This document shows positions 18,464 to 27,013 of a DNA stretch of 64,000 nucleotides, piece by piece (position 1 is the first letter of the stretch; each line of letters begins with the position of its first letter). This DNA is from Streptomyces sp. NBC_01689 (GTDB taxonomy: Bacteria; Actinomycetota; Actinomycetes; Streptomycetales; Streptomycetaceae), in NCBI RefSeq assembly GCF_036250675.1, contig NZ_CP109592.1, positions 5,766,001 to 5,830,000 of the forward strand, in the 5' to 3' direction. The position numbers and the translations under genes are program-made. The notes under the pieces are model-generated. The model saw only the letters and a program-made list of their open reading frames with translations. It did no database searches and was not told where the DNA came from.

Positions 18464-18643
18464 CGGCGGATCCGGCGCCCCGGGGGAGGCGGTGGCGGCG
18501 GTGCCTCGCCGCCCGGGTGGTGGCGGCGGGGTCTGGCCGCCTGGCCGGTGGCGGGGCGGGTCGCGCAGGTGGTCCGGGGCACGCCGGTGGCGTGTGCGGG
18601 CGCGCGGGTGTCGCGGGCCGCGTCGCCGGTGCCCCGGCCCGGG

Positions 18644-19219
18644 TCACGCGGGCGGTGGCGCGAACAGCATTCCGGTCAGGGTGCGGAAGGTCTCCTCGGG
18701 GTCCTGGCCGTCGAGCGGACCGTCCAGGTTGTGGCTGAGGAGCAGGGTCGCGAAGCCGTGGGCCAGGGACCAGGCGGCGACTCCGGCGAGACCGGGGTCG
18801 GCGTCCGGACCCGGGCGCCGGGCGGCGACGGCGCGGCGCAGGCTGTCGGCCGTCAGGGCCCTGGCGGTGGTGAGCTCCACGTCGTCCGCCCGCAGGAGCT
18901 CCGGGGCGAACATCACCTGGAAGTGCGCCGGGTGCTCGCGCGCGAACCGCACGTAGCGGACACCCGCCTCCCGCAGGTCCGCGGCCTCGGTGAGCGAGGC
19001 GGCCAGCAGTCCGTGCCCCTCGGCCGCGATCGCCGTGAGCAGGCCCGTGCGGTCCTTGAAGTGGTGGGCCGGTGCCGCGTGCGAGACACCCGCCCTGCGG
19101 GCCAGGTCACGCAGGCTGAGCGCGGACGGACCCGCCGTCGCGATGACGTCCAGGGCGGCGCTCAGGATGGCGCGCCGCAGGTCGCCGTGGTGGTACGGGC
19201 GGGGGGTCGTGGTCTCCAT
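18644..19219 (-). CDS. TetR-family regulator
   Basis: A 191-aa repressor-type protein. The TetR N-terminal helix-turn-helix is clear (ILSAALDVIATAGPSALSLRDLARRAGVSHAAPAHHFKDRTGLL, residues about 17-62, recognition helix near AGVSHAAPAHHF). The C-terminal ligand domain resembles the WHG type. It is divergent from the SCO6745-like gene across 123 bp containing a perfect 10-bp inverted repeat, so it probably controls both. Ligand unknown. Confidence 0.9.
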   Translation of the reverse strand: METTTPRPYHHGDLRRAILSAALDVIATAGPSALSLRDLARRAGVSHAAPAHHFKDRTGLLTAIAAEGHGLLAASLTEAADLREAGVRYVRFAREHPAHFQVMFAPELLRADDVELTTARALTADSLRRAVAARRPGPDADPGLAGVAAWSLAHGFATLLLSHNLDGPLDGQDPEETFRTLTGMLFAPPPA

Positions 19220-19245
19220 GGTCGTCAGCGTACGCCGTATCTAGG

Positions 19246-19284
19246 CATTGACAAGTTCGGTCGGGCGAGGCAATCTTGTCAATG
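19246..19284. promoter_or_regulatory. Probable TetR operator
   Basis: CATTGACAAG (19246-19255) and CTTGTCAATG (19275-19284) form a perfect 10-bp inverted repeat with a 19-bp gap. TTGACA lies in the left arm and, read on the other strand, in the right arm, so binding would cover -35 elements in either direction. A further GTCAAGTTGTC lies just to the right. Confidence 0.65.
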
Positions 19285-19342
19285 TCAAGTTGTCGGGCGG
19301 GGGTCGGCCGGGTGCCGACTGGGCATGGACGGGGGCGGTGTC

Positions 19343-20284
19343 ATGACGTGGAGCGGCGAGGGAGCCGGTGGCGGGGCGGAGAAGGCCGCGGCCGGGCGGG
19401 AAGCGGTCCGGGGCGGTGACGAGGCCGATCCCGCCGAGGTGCGCCGGCTGTGGCATCTGCTGGAGCCCCTGCACGCGGTGCTCTACTACGCGCCGCAGGT
19501 CTTCGAAGAGGCGGCCGCGCTCGGTTACGGGACGGACGAGCGCTGGCCGTCGTACTTCCCGTTCCGTGCCGCGCCCCTGGGAGCGGCCGGTGGTGAGCGG
19601 GTGGCCTCCGCCTTCTACAGCTTCAGTCCGCGCATGGTCGCCGCGCACATCGACCGCGCCTGGACCGTGGCGGATCCGGTGGACGTGCTGAGAGCGAGGG
19701 AGCGGGGCATGGACCGTGCGTACCGCGCGATATTCGGCGACCGGGTCACGAGCCCCGAACTCGTCGAGTCCGCCGCCCTGTTGCGTCGCGTCGCCGAAGC
19801 CGCGAACACGGCGGGCCGTCCCCTGGCCGCCGCGAACGCGGAGCTGCCCTGGCCCGAGGCGCCGCACCTCCAGCTGTGGCACGCGGCGACGATCGTGCGC
19901 GAGCACCGCGGTGACGGGCACCTCGCGGCGCTGCTGGTCGCCGGGCTCGACCCCGTCGAGGCCCTGGTCTCGTTCGCGGCGGTCGGTGCGGCCTCCGTGG
20001 AGCGCTTCGGCAGCCGTGGCTGGAGCGCCGAGGAGTGGCGCGCGGCAAGCGAACGGCTGTCCGTGCGCGGCCTGCTGACGGAGTCGGGAACGGTCACGCC
20101 CGCCGGACGCGGACTCCGCGCCGAGGTCGAGCGGCGCACGGACGAACTCGCCGCCGCCCCTTGGGGGATCCTCGCCGCGGCCGACCGTGCCCGTCTCGTC
20201 GAACTGCTCGGAGAGTTCTGGGTCGCGGTGCTGGGCTCGGGCCTGCTGCCCGCGGAGTCGACCCTCGGTATCGGCCGGGTGTGA
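19343..20284 (+). CDS. SCO6745-family protein
   Basis: A 313-aa soluble protein. It matches the SCO6745 family, which is common in actinomycetes and of unknown function: LWHLLEPLHAVLYYAPQVFEEAAALGY, YFPFRAAPLG, FSPRMVAAHIDRAW, and a winged-helix-like C-terminus (WRAASERLSVRGLLTESGTVTPAGRGLRAEVERRTD). ATG 19343 has a GGGGGCGG site; ATG 19325 is also possible. Likely regulated by the divergent TetR protein. Confidence 0.75.
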   Translation: MTWSGEGAGGGAEKAAAGREAVRGGDEADPAEVRRLWHLLEPLHAVLYYAPQVFEEAAALGYGTDERWPSYFPFRAAPLGAAGGERVASAFYSFSPRMVAAHIDRAWTVADPVDVLRARERGMDRAYRAIFGDRVTSPELVESAALLRRVAEAANTAGRPLAAANAELPWPEAPHLQLWHAATIVREHRGDGHLAALLVAGLDPVEALVSFAAVGAASVERFGSRGWSAEEWRAASERLSVRGLLTESGTVTPAGRGLRAEVERRTDELAAAPWGILAAADRARLVELLGEFWVAVLGSGLLPAESTLGIGRV

Positions 20285-20435
20285 CGCGCACGGGCGTCGC
20301 GCGCGGGAGAAGGGACGGCCGGCGCGGCAGGTCCCGGCGCGGGACGGGGCGCGGTGGCGGCGCGGTTGCGTGGGGCGGGCGAGCCGTGCTGCTCGGTGGT
20401 GCGAGCCGTGCGGGCTTGGCGGCCGTGTCACAGGG

Positions 20436-20473
20436 GAAGCCGTCCGCGGGAGTGGTGCTTCACGGACGGCTTC
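20436..20473. terminator. Hairpin between convergent genes
   Basis: An 11-bp perfect stem (GAAGCCGTCCG and its complement at 20463-20473) with a 16-nt loop, placed between the 3' ends of the SCO6745-like gene and the Rv0909-type gene. It can serve both directions. Confidence 0.7.
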
Positions 20474-20586
20474 GGTGTCTCGGTTGCTCGATGTCGGGAC
20501 GTGGGCAGCGTTCCGCGGCGCGGAGCGGTCCGGCCGACCGGGTCCGCGCGGCCGGGGGCGGGGCCCGTGGGACGGCGCCCGAGGGG

Positions 20587-20784
20587 CTACCGCTGGTCCG
20601 GTCGGTCGGGACGTTCGGGTCGGTCACCGCCCAGGCCCGTCGCGCCCTCGATCCGCTGCTGGGCGTCGTCGGCCTGACCGGTGTACTTGTCGCCCGTCCT
20701 CTTGTTGACGTCCCGTTCGGCGTTGTCGGACATGCCCTTGCCCTTGGACCTCGCATGGTCCTTGAACCTGTCGAAGATGCCCAT
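20587..20784 (-). CDS. Rv0909-type antitoxin (MT0933_antitox family), orphan
   Basis: A 65-aa hydrophilic protein (MGIFDRFKDHARSKGKGMSD, then NKRTGDKYTGQ). It fits the MT0933/Rv0909 family, described as antitoxins in mycobacterial toxin-antitoxin pairs, and superficially resembles CsbD stress proteins. A textbook GGAAGGAG precedes ATG 20784. No toxin gene is adjacent: the neighbours are a SCO6745-like gene and a nuclease lipoprotein. A general stress role in Streptomyces is therefore as likely as TA function. Confidence 0.75.
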   Translation of the reverse strand: MGIFDRFKDHARSKGKGMSDNAERDVNKRTGDKYTGQADDAQQRIEGATGLGGDRPERPDRPDQR

Positions 20785-20946
20785 GCGGAACTCCTTCCGG
20801 AGGTGCGTCACCACCGACGATACGCCCGGCGTGCGCCAGTTGCCCGTTGAGTACTGGTATGGCCCCGGCATACCGGCGGCTACGGTGGGCACCTGGGGAG
20901 ATACGCCCGTACAGGGCGGACCCGGGGAGGCAAGGGGAGGGGCGTC

Positions 20947-21675
20947 GTGGTGCGTCGGAGGGGTGGGGCGGCCGTGGCCGCGCTGATGGTGTTCGCCGTC
21001 GGTGCCGGAGTCAGCGGCTGCAAGGAGGACATGGGCGGGGCGGCGGGGCCGACGGGTTCCGGGGCCGGCGGCGGTGCCGCGCTCAGCGCGGTGGACTCGC
21101 TGACCGTCAAGGGGCGTGCGCCCAAGACGGGGTACAGCAGGGAGAGGTTCGGCACGGCCTGGGCCGACACCGACTCGAACAAGTGCGACACCCGCGACGA
21201 CATCCTCAAACGGGACCTCAAGGACGTGAAGTACACCGGCGGCAGCTGCCGCGTGGCGTCCGGCACGCTCGACCCCGACCCGTACTCCGGCAAGCACGTG
21301 ACGTACAAGCGGGGCCGCAGTCTGGTGGACATCGACCACCTCGTCGCGCTGTCGGACGCCTGGCAGAAGGGCGCCAAGTACTGGGACGGCAGCAAGCGGA
21401 TAGCCCTGGCCAACGATCCGCTCAACCTGCTGTCCGTCGACGCGAGCACCAACCGCAGCAAGGGTGACGGTGACACCGCGACCTGGCTCCCGCCCGACAA
21501 GACGTACCGCTGCACGTACGTGGCGGCGCAGGTGGCCGTGAAGAAGAAGTACGGGCTGTGGGTGACCGGTGCGGAGAAGGCCGCGATGAAGAAGGTGCTC
21601 TCCGGCTGCCCCGGCCAGAAGCTCCCCGAGGGCGGCAATCCGACCCAGGCGCCGAAGCGGTTCCACGCGAACTGA
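20947..21675 (+). CDS. Secreted HNH nuclease-like lipoprotein (DUF1524/GmrSD C-terminal type)
   Basis: A 242-aa lipoprotein. The N-terminus RRRGGAAVAALMVFAVGAGVSGC carries a signal peptide and lipobox ending at Cys25. The mature part carries the extracellular HNH pattern of DUF1524/GmrSD C-terminal domains: DIDHLVALSDAWQKGA and NDPLNLLSVDASTNRSKGD (metal-binding D-H, then N and N-R-S-K-G-D). Such proteins probably degrade external DNA or RNA. The start is GTG 20947 behind AGGGGAGG. An alternative is a secreted toxin without visible immunity partner. Confidence 0.85.
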   Translation: MVRRRGGAAVAALMVFAVGAGVSGCKEDMGGAAGPTGSGAGGGAALSAVDSLTVKGRAPKTGYSRERFGTAWADTDSNKCDTRDDILKRDLKDVKYTGGSCRVASGTLDPDPYSGKHVTYKRGRSLVDIDHLVALSDAWQKGAKYWDGSKRIALANDPLNLLSVDASTNRSKGDGDTATWLPPDKTYRCTYVAAQVAVKKKYGLWVTGAEKAAMKKVLSGCPGQKLPEGGNPTQAPKRFHAN

Positions 21676-21774
21676 CCCGGACCCGGCGGACCCGGCCGAC
21701 GCGCGTCCGGCGCGGGCGCCCCGGACCCGGCGGACTCCGCCTCGGCGCGCATTCGTTCCGTCCGAGGGCGACGA

Positions 21775-21811
21775 AAGGCGGCCGTCGCCCGTTCGGTTCG
21801 ACGGCCGCCTT
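21775..21811. terminator. Hairpin between convergent genes
   Basis: A 13-bp perfect stem (AAGGCGGCCGTCG / CGACGGCCGCCTT) with an 11-nt loop, between the nuclease lipoprotein gene and the PH-like gene. Confidence 0.8.
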
Positions 21812-21843
21812 CGCGGGAATTCCCGCGGACGGGGATCCGGAGT

Positions 21844-22287
21844 TCAGCGCGTGACCGGGAGATGCGAGACGAACTGGCGGCCGTCCGCGCGGTGCTGGGC
21901 GGGGAAGGTCAGTTTGAGGCCCTGTATCTGTTCCACGACGGACAGTTGGGTTATCAGGGTGAGGCCGAAGAGGCCCTTCTTCGTCGCGCCGACGGAGACA
22001 TAGGGGCGAGGCAGGTTCATCACGAGTTTTCCGGGCTTTCCGCCGTTGTTCCCGTCGAAGAACAGCAGGCGCTGGTCGGTCAGGGCGATGTACAGCGGAC
22101 GCGGTCTGACCGTGGCCGTCACCGTTCCGGCCGTGAGGACGCCGACCACCGCCGCGGTGAGCACCTGCCGGCGGACGGACACCGTGCCGACCGCCGCCAG
22201 CGTGGCGAGTTCGATCCGTTCCCCCTGGAGCAGCAAGGGTCCCGTGGCCTCCAGCAGTTGACGTCGGCGGCGCGAGTTGAGGGACAC
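21844..22287 (-). CDS. Hypothetical protein, PH-domain-like with one membrane segment
   Basis: A 147-aa protein. Residues about 36-58 are hydrophobic (VLTAAVVGVLTAGTVTATV). The following LYIALTDQRLLFFDGNNGG resembles the central strands of bacterial PH/YokE-like domains. GTG 22287 follows AAGGAG at good spacing. Convergent with the nuclease lipoprotein gene. No function is assigned. Confidence 0.6.
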   Translation of the reverse strand: MSLNSRRRRQLLEATGPLLLQGERIELATLAAVGTVSVRRQVLTAAVVGVLTAGTVTATVRPRPLYIALTDQRLLFFDGNNGGKPGKLVMNLPRPYVSVGATKKGLFGLTLITQLSVVEQIQGLKLTFPAQHRADGRQFVSHLPVTR

Positions 22288-22632
22288 GGGGACTCCTTGG
22301 TATTCAGAAAGAAAGGCAGAGGGAAAAGCCGCGCAAAGAGAGCGCAATGGCGGAGCAAAAGAACCCACGGCGATGCCGACGGGCGGGTGAGCGAGTGCGT
22401 GGGGGCGCGCTGTCGAACGGGGATGCGTGCGAGCGCGGCACGGCAGATTTGCCAGGCGGAGTATATAGCCGCCGGGGAATGGGCGCAGCCCTCGGACACC
22501 GCGGACACGGGTGGGACGAGGGAAGTCGCGCCCCACGAACCCTTGCCCGCCGAAGTCCCTTACGCGCCGCGGAATTACCGCATCGGGTATCCACTTGCCC
22601 GGTTGTCACAGACCTCGCTTAAGATCCGCGCC
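22288..22632. other. 345-bp divergent intergenic region
   Basis: Upstream of both the PH-like gene and the M16-associated gene. It has moderately lower GC with AAAGAAAGGC-type tracts near 22307-22330. No gene is supported. Confidence 0.35.
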
Positions 22633-22703
22633 ATGTCACCCCAAGCACCGCCCCTCTCACCCCCGATTTCGAGCTCTCCTCGGCCTTTCCCGAGGCCGGC
22701 TGG

Positions 22704-23585
22704 TTGCGGCAGGCCGTCGCCGCGGGGGACTGGGCCGGGATCAGGCAGTACGCGGACGGGCTCCCGCAGGGCGTCGACAGGTCCTTCCTCGTCGGCGTGA
22801 TCGCCGACATCCCCGGGGTGGAACACCCGCTGCGCGAGATGGTCGCCGCGGCCCCCCATGACGTACTGGCCCTGACACTGCTCGGGACGCGGGAAGTGAA
22901 GCTGGGCTGGGAGATCCGCAGCAGCGCGCGCGCCAAGGACGTCAGCCGGGAGCAGTTCGCGGGACTGCACGCGCATCTGCGGCAGGCGGAGCAGCTGCTC
23001 ATCCGGGCCACCGCCCTGGACCCGGCGTACGACGCGGCCTGGGCCTCGCGTCTGACCACCGCCATGGGGCTGCAGCTCGGGCAGAACGAGGCACGGCGCC
23101 GCTACGACCGGCTGGCCGCCCACCATCCGCACCACTACACCGGACAGGCGCGGCTGCTCCAGCAGTTGTGCCCCAAGTGGAGCGGCAGCTGGGAGGCGGC
23201 GCACGGCTTCGCCCGTGAGTGCCTGCTGAGCGCGCCGGGAGGGTCGCTCAGCGGCGGTCTGGTGGCGGAGGCGCATGTGGAGCACTGGCTCGACCGTCCC
23301 GCCGGGCAGGAGCGGACCGCGTACCTGCGCCAGTCCCATGTCCATTCCGAACTCGTCGAGGCCGCCGAACGGTCCGTGCTGCACCCGCACTACCGGCCGG
23401 CGTACGGCTGGGTCATGGTGCAGGGCAACTTCGCGGCGCTCTTCTCGCTGATCGGGGACACCGCCCGCGCCGCCACGCACTTCCGCGCGCTCGGCAACCT
23501 CGCCTCCGAGTACCCCTGGACCTATCTCGGGAAGCCCGCGGAGGCCTACGTCAGACACCGCTCCGCCGCGTTCGGGAGAGGCTGA
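22704..23585 (+). CDS. Hypothetical protein upstream of M16-like peptidase; 5' end uncertain
   Basis: A 293-aa protein from TTG 22704 (GAGG 8 nt upstream). It has alpha-helical repeats suggestive of a TPR-like fold (LRQAEQLLIRATALDPAYDAAWASRL; ARAATHFRALGNLASEYPW). The same frame stays open upstream to 22623 and encodes plausible sequence (DFELSSAFPEAGW) but has no start codon. An ATG at 22633 lies one frame off and would join this frame if the C5 run at 22660-22664 had one more C, giving about 25 extra residues. So either TTG is the start or a 1-bp indel broke the N-terminus. Only 4 bp separate it from the peptidase gene. Confidence 0.7.
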   Translation: MRQAVAAGDWAGIRQYADGLPQGVDRSFLVGVIADIPGVEHPLREMVAAAPHDVLALTLLGTREVKLGWEIRSSARAKDVSREQFAGLHAHLRQAEQLLIRATALDPAYDAAWASRLTTAMGLQLGQNEARRRYDRLAAHHPHHYTGQARLLQQLCPKWSGSWEAAHGFARECLLSAPGGSLSGGLVAEAHVEHWLDRPAGQERTAYLRQSHVHSELVEAAERSVLHPHYRPAYGWVMVQGNFAALFSLIGDTARAATHFRALGNLASEYPWTYLGKPAEAYVRHRSAAFGRG

Positions 23586-23589
23586 GCCG

Positions 23590-25290
23590 ATGAGCCAGGC
23601 CCTGCACCACACCGAGGTCGACGGCATACCGACCCTCTTCGCGTACGCCACCGGGCCGATGCGCGCCGGACTGGTCTTCCGCGTCGGAGTCGCCGACGAG
23701 ACCCTCGCCCGGTCCGGCATCACCCACCTCGTCGAGCATCTGGCCCTGCACCGCCAGGGACTCGCCGACCACCACTTCAACGGCGCGACCAAGGGCGCGT
23801 TCACCCACTTCCACGCGGAGGGCGCGGAGCACGAGATCGTCGCCTACCTGGAGGGCGTGTGCGCCTCCCTGACCGACCTGCCCATGGAGCGGCTGGAGAC
23901 CGAGAAGGAGATCCTGCGCACCGAGGAGGCGCGCCGGGAACCCGGCCAACTGCCGCTGTGGCGCTACGGGGCGCAGGGGTACGGGCTGGTCAGCTACCCG
24001 GAATGGGGCGTGCGGGATCTGCGCCCGGACGACTTGCGGCACTGGGCGGGGACCTGGTTCACCCGGGACAACGCCGTGCTGTGGATCGCGGGCGAACGCC
24101 TGCCGGCCGGGCTCTCGCTCAAGCTGCCCGCCGGCCGGCGCCACGCGATGCCCGCCGTCACCTCGGCCCTGCCCACCACCCCCGCCTATTTCTCGGACGG
24201 CAAGGGCGGTGTCCTGCTGGACAGCGTGGTGGCCGATTCCACCGCGGCCCGGCTGTACGCGGGCGTGCTGGAGCGGGAGTTGTCCCGGGCGCTGCGGCAG
24301 GAGGGCGGCTACTCGTACACGGCCGCCACCGACTACACGTCACGACGGGACGGCTTCGCGGTCGTCACCGCCTTCGCGGACGCGCTGCCCGCGAAACAGG
24401 ACGCGGTGCTGGGCGGTTTCGTGGACGTCCTCGCGGCGCTGCGGGCCGGCCGGATCGCGCAGGGCGACCTGGACGCCGTACGGGCCCGCGCCGACGCCTC
24501 GCTGACCGCGCACGACGCGGCGGTCCGGCGGCTGCCCGGCGCCGCGGAGGACCTTCTCGCGCACCGTCCGCCGCGCGGGTTCGACGAGCTGCGGTCCGAA
24601 CTGTGGGCCGTCACCCCGGGGCATCTGTACGGGGTGGCGCTGGAGGCCGCCGGGACCGCCCTGTTGCAGGCGCCCGCGGGTCATGACGCCGACTGGGCCG
24701 GGTACACGGCGGCGCCGACGGGCTCGTCGTACGCGGCCACGGGGACCACGTTCGCCTCTCGGCACAAGGGCGGTCCGTCGCTGATCGTGGGGAGCGAGGG
24801 CGTCAGCGTGACGACGGGCGACCGGACGGCCACCGTGCTCCACCGCGCGTGCGCCGCCGTGCTCAACTGGCCCGACGGCGGACGCCGGTTCATCGGTCTC
24901 GACGGGCTGTCCGTGGAGGTGGAGCCGGGGCTGTACGGCGTCGACGCGCACACGATGGCGACCGTCGACGCCGCGGTGCACCCGAGCGCGGTGGTCCGGC
25001 TGCCGCCCCGGCAGCCGCGACCGGGGACGGACGGGGGCGAAGGGACCGGTGCGCAGGCGCGCGGCAAGGCACCGGTCCGGCGCACCGGCGGGCAGACCGC
25101 GCTGCTGGTCGTCTTCGGTCTCCTCGCGGGGCTGTGGTCCCTGCCGGCCCTCGCGTACACCGTTTTCGGCTTCTCCGACCCGGAGACCTCCCTCGGCGAA
25201 TGGGCGGCGGTCACCGTCTTCCTCTGGGGGATCGGCGCGCTGCTGGCCTGGCCCGCCGTACGGGTCCTGCGGAACACCCGGCGCGGCTGA
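23590..25290 (+). CDS. M16-like zinc peptidase with C-terminal membrane helices
   Basis: A 566-aa protein. The inverted zinc motif HxxEH is present at 46-50 (HLVEH), and a downstream ETEKEILRTEE (103-113) supplies the expected third ligand glutamate. The middle (GGYSYTAATDY, near 240) resembles the second, inactive M16 domain. The last 75 residues contain two membrane helices (LLVVFGLLAGLWSLPALAYTVF, AVTVFLWGIGALLAWPAV), so the enzyme is tethered to the membrane with the catalytic part probably cytoplasmic because no signal peptide is seen. Membrane-tethered M16 peptidases are uncommon. ATG 23590 follows GAGAGG. Confidence 0.8.
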   Translation: MSQALHHTEVDGIPTLFAYATGPMRAGLVFRVGVADETLARSGITHLVEHLALHRQGLADHHFNGATKGAFTHFHAEGAEHEIVAYLEGVCASLTDLPMERLETEKEILRTEEARREPGQLPLWRYGAQGYGLVSYPEWGVRDLRPDDLRHWAGTWFTRDNAVLWIAGERLPAGLSLKLPAGRRHAMPAVTSALPTTPAYFSDGKGGVLLDSVVADSTAARLYAGVLERELSRALRQEGGYSYTAATDYTSRRDGFAVVTAFADALPAKQDAVLGGFVDVLAALRAGRIAQGDLDAVRARADASLTAHDAAVRRLPGAAEDLLAHRPPRGFDELRSELWAVTPGHLYGVALEAAGTALLQAPAGHDADWAGYTAAPTGSSYAATGTTFASRHKGGPSLIVGSEGVSVTTGDRTATVLHRACAAVLNWPDGGRRFIGLDGLSVEVEPGLYGVDAHTMATVDAAVHPSAVVRLPPRQPRPGTDGGEGTGAQARGKAPVRRTGGQTALLVVFGLLAGLWSLPALAYTVFGFSDPETSLGEWAAVTVFLWGIGALLAWPAVRVLRNTRRG

Positions 25291-25292
25291 GG

Positions 25293-25350
25293 GGCACCGG
25301 GCGGGGCCGGAACCGCCCGGCCGGGCGGTCCGTGGAGCCCCGCCGGTGCC
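25293..25350. terminator. Complex hairpin between convergent genes
   Basis: Outer arms GGCACCGGGCGGGGC and GCCCCGCCGGTGCC (one bulge) enclose an inner 18-nt perfect palindrome ACCGCCCGGCCGGGCGGT. Confidence 0.75.
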
Positions 25351-25365
25351 GGCCGCGCGCATCCG

Positions 25366-25776
25366 CTAGCGCAGGTACGGGTTGCCCTGCACCGGGCCGG
25401 CCTGCCCGTGCGCGGGGCCCTGCACGGGCCCCCGCAGCTGACCGGGCACCGGACCCTGGCCGGCCGCCGCGTACCTGGGCTGCCGTCTGTCGAACACCGC
25501 GAACAGCAGCATGCCCACGGCCATGCCGATGCAGACCAGCGCGACCAGTCCGAGGATGGGGTCACCCGTGTCGCTCTGGTCGGTGGTCGCCCACGGCAGC
25601 GTCACCACCTCGTACAGCAGGAACGCGGCGAAGGCACCCCAGTCCGAGCGCCGCCGGCGGCGGATCGCCACGTACAGGAACGGCACCCAGACCAGCAGAC
25701 CCAGCGACCCCACGGCGAGAACCGACCAGGCGATCCGCTGGGCCCAGCCGGCCTCCAGGCGTTTGTCCATGCTCAC
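25366..25776 (-). CDS. Small membrane protein with Gln/Pro/Gly tail
   Basis: A protein of about 136 aa. It has three hydrophobic segments (IAWSVLAVGSLGLLVWVPFLYVA; FAAFLLYEVVTLPW; ILGLVALVCIGMAVGMLLFAVF) with RRRRR after the first, and a C-terminal QGPVPGQ-type repeat. GTG 25776 sits 8 nt after a GGGGG tract; ATG 25770 is the alternative. Unknown function. Confidence 0.7.
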   Translation of the reverse strand: MSMDKRLEAGWAQRIAWSVLAVGSLGLLVWVPFLYVAIRRRRRSDWGAFAAFLLYEVVTLPWATTDQSDTGDPILGLVALVCIGMAVGMLLFAVFDRRQPRYAAAGQGPVPGQLRGPVQGPAHGQAGPVQGNPYLR

Positions 25777-25859
25777 TGTCAAGACCCCCGAGAATCCCCG
25801 GAGCCGCCCCAAGACACTCCGGGGACACCCTCCGAGCCGTCATGTTCCCACTAGGGAGG

Positions 25860-26600
25860 TCATGCGCGCTGGTGTTCGGCCCGCAGGGACGTGACGATCC
25901 TCGCGGCGAGCTTCCCGGCCGTGGCCGCTCCGTTGTCGTGCCCGTCGGTGGAGAGGACGCTGACGACGTCGGTGCCGGAGCGTACGGCGATCAGGGTCGT
26001 GCCGTTCTGCCAGGCGCTGTCGGTCAGGGTGAGGGTGTACGCCGCGTCGCCCAGGCCGGGGGCGGCGGAGCCGGTGACCTTCACCCGGCTGTGGGTCTGC
26101 GCGTCGGTGAAGGTCGTGCAGGCGGCGGCGGTCTTCTCCAGGTCCTTCAGCACCTTGGCCGAGGTCGTGCCGCGGAAGGTGTCGATCTCCTGGGCGATGT
26201 CCTCCGACGTGGTCCTGCTGACGTAGTCGTTCTGCGCGAAGGACACCCCGGAGACGCCGGTGACGGATATCCAGCTGGTGCCGCCGAGCAGGGAGCAGTC
26301 GGGCTTCGGCACCGCGGACGCGGAGGGCGCGGTGTACGTCGCCCCGGAGTCACGGACACCGTCGGGGTCGACCGAGAAGCCCGCGGCGAAGAAGGACGCG
26401 GGCGCCAGTGCCTTCTTCAGCCGGGCGCCCGTCAGCAGACCGGCGTCGGGGTCCTCGGCCGCCTTCGTCGGGGCGGCGGAAGGACGGCCCGAGGTGCCGG
26501 AGGTGCCGGAGGTGCCGGAGGAACAGGCCGCCAGGGCCAGCGGGAGCACCGCGGCGGCGAACAGGGTGCCGGCGGCGCGGTACGGAGACGGGTGGCGCAT
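25860..26600 (-). CDS. Lipoprotein, PknH-extracellular-domain-like
   Basis: A 246-aa protein with a signal peptide and lipobox LALAAC (Cys26), a GTSGTSGTSG linker and a mature domain with paired cysteines (DCSLLGG and AACTTF). The size and pattern resemble actinobacterial sensor-type lipoproteins related to the extracellular domain of PknH. Stand-alone minus-strand gene, 83 bp upstream of the small membrane gene. Similarity is by pattern only. Confidence 0.65.
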   Translation of the reverse strand: MRHPSPYRAAGTLFAAAVLPLALAACSSGTSGTSGTSGRPSAAPTKAAEDPDAGLLTGARLKKALAPASFFAAGFSVDPDGVRDSGATYTAPSASAVPKPDCSLLGGTSWISVTGVSGVSFAQNDYVSRTTSEDIAQEIDTFRGTTSAKVLKDLEKTAAACTTFTDAQTHSRVKVTGSAAPGLGDAAYTLTLTDSAWQNGTTLIAVRSGTDVVSVLSTDGHDNGAATAGKLAARIVTSLRAEHQRA

Positions 26601-27013
26601 GTGGATCTTCGAGTCCTCTGTGAGACGGGTGGCGGCTGTGGAGCCGAGCGGACTCTAGGGGAGCGCACACCACGCACAGGTCATGCATAGGTCATGTACA
26701 GGCCATGCATGGGTCTGGGGGTGCCAAAGATCCGCCGCAGGGCCCGGGGGGACAGGTCGGCACCGTCTCTGATCTGGCGTTCTTTGCGGTGACTTGAGGG
26801 AATCTTGTGGCGATCGAGACTTGGGTTTTCCCGGTGGTGGGGGAGGCGTCGGTTAGGGTGCGATCCGCCCCCGGCGCCGGGGGCCCGACACCGCTCGCCG
26901 GTGTGCCGGGGACGGGCGCCGCCTCAGGGGCTTCCTTCGCAGTTCTCAACTGTTCGCGGGCCGCGCGCGTTCACGCGTGGCGCCGTCCGCGTTCGTCATG
27001 GATCGGGGTGGGG
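26601..27013. other. 413-bp divergent intergenic region
   Basis: Lies between the lipoprotein gene and the DUF1906 gene. Near 26681-26715 are four short GGTCATGCAT/GGCCATGCAT-like elements that could bind a regulator. No gene seen. Confidence 0.35.
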
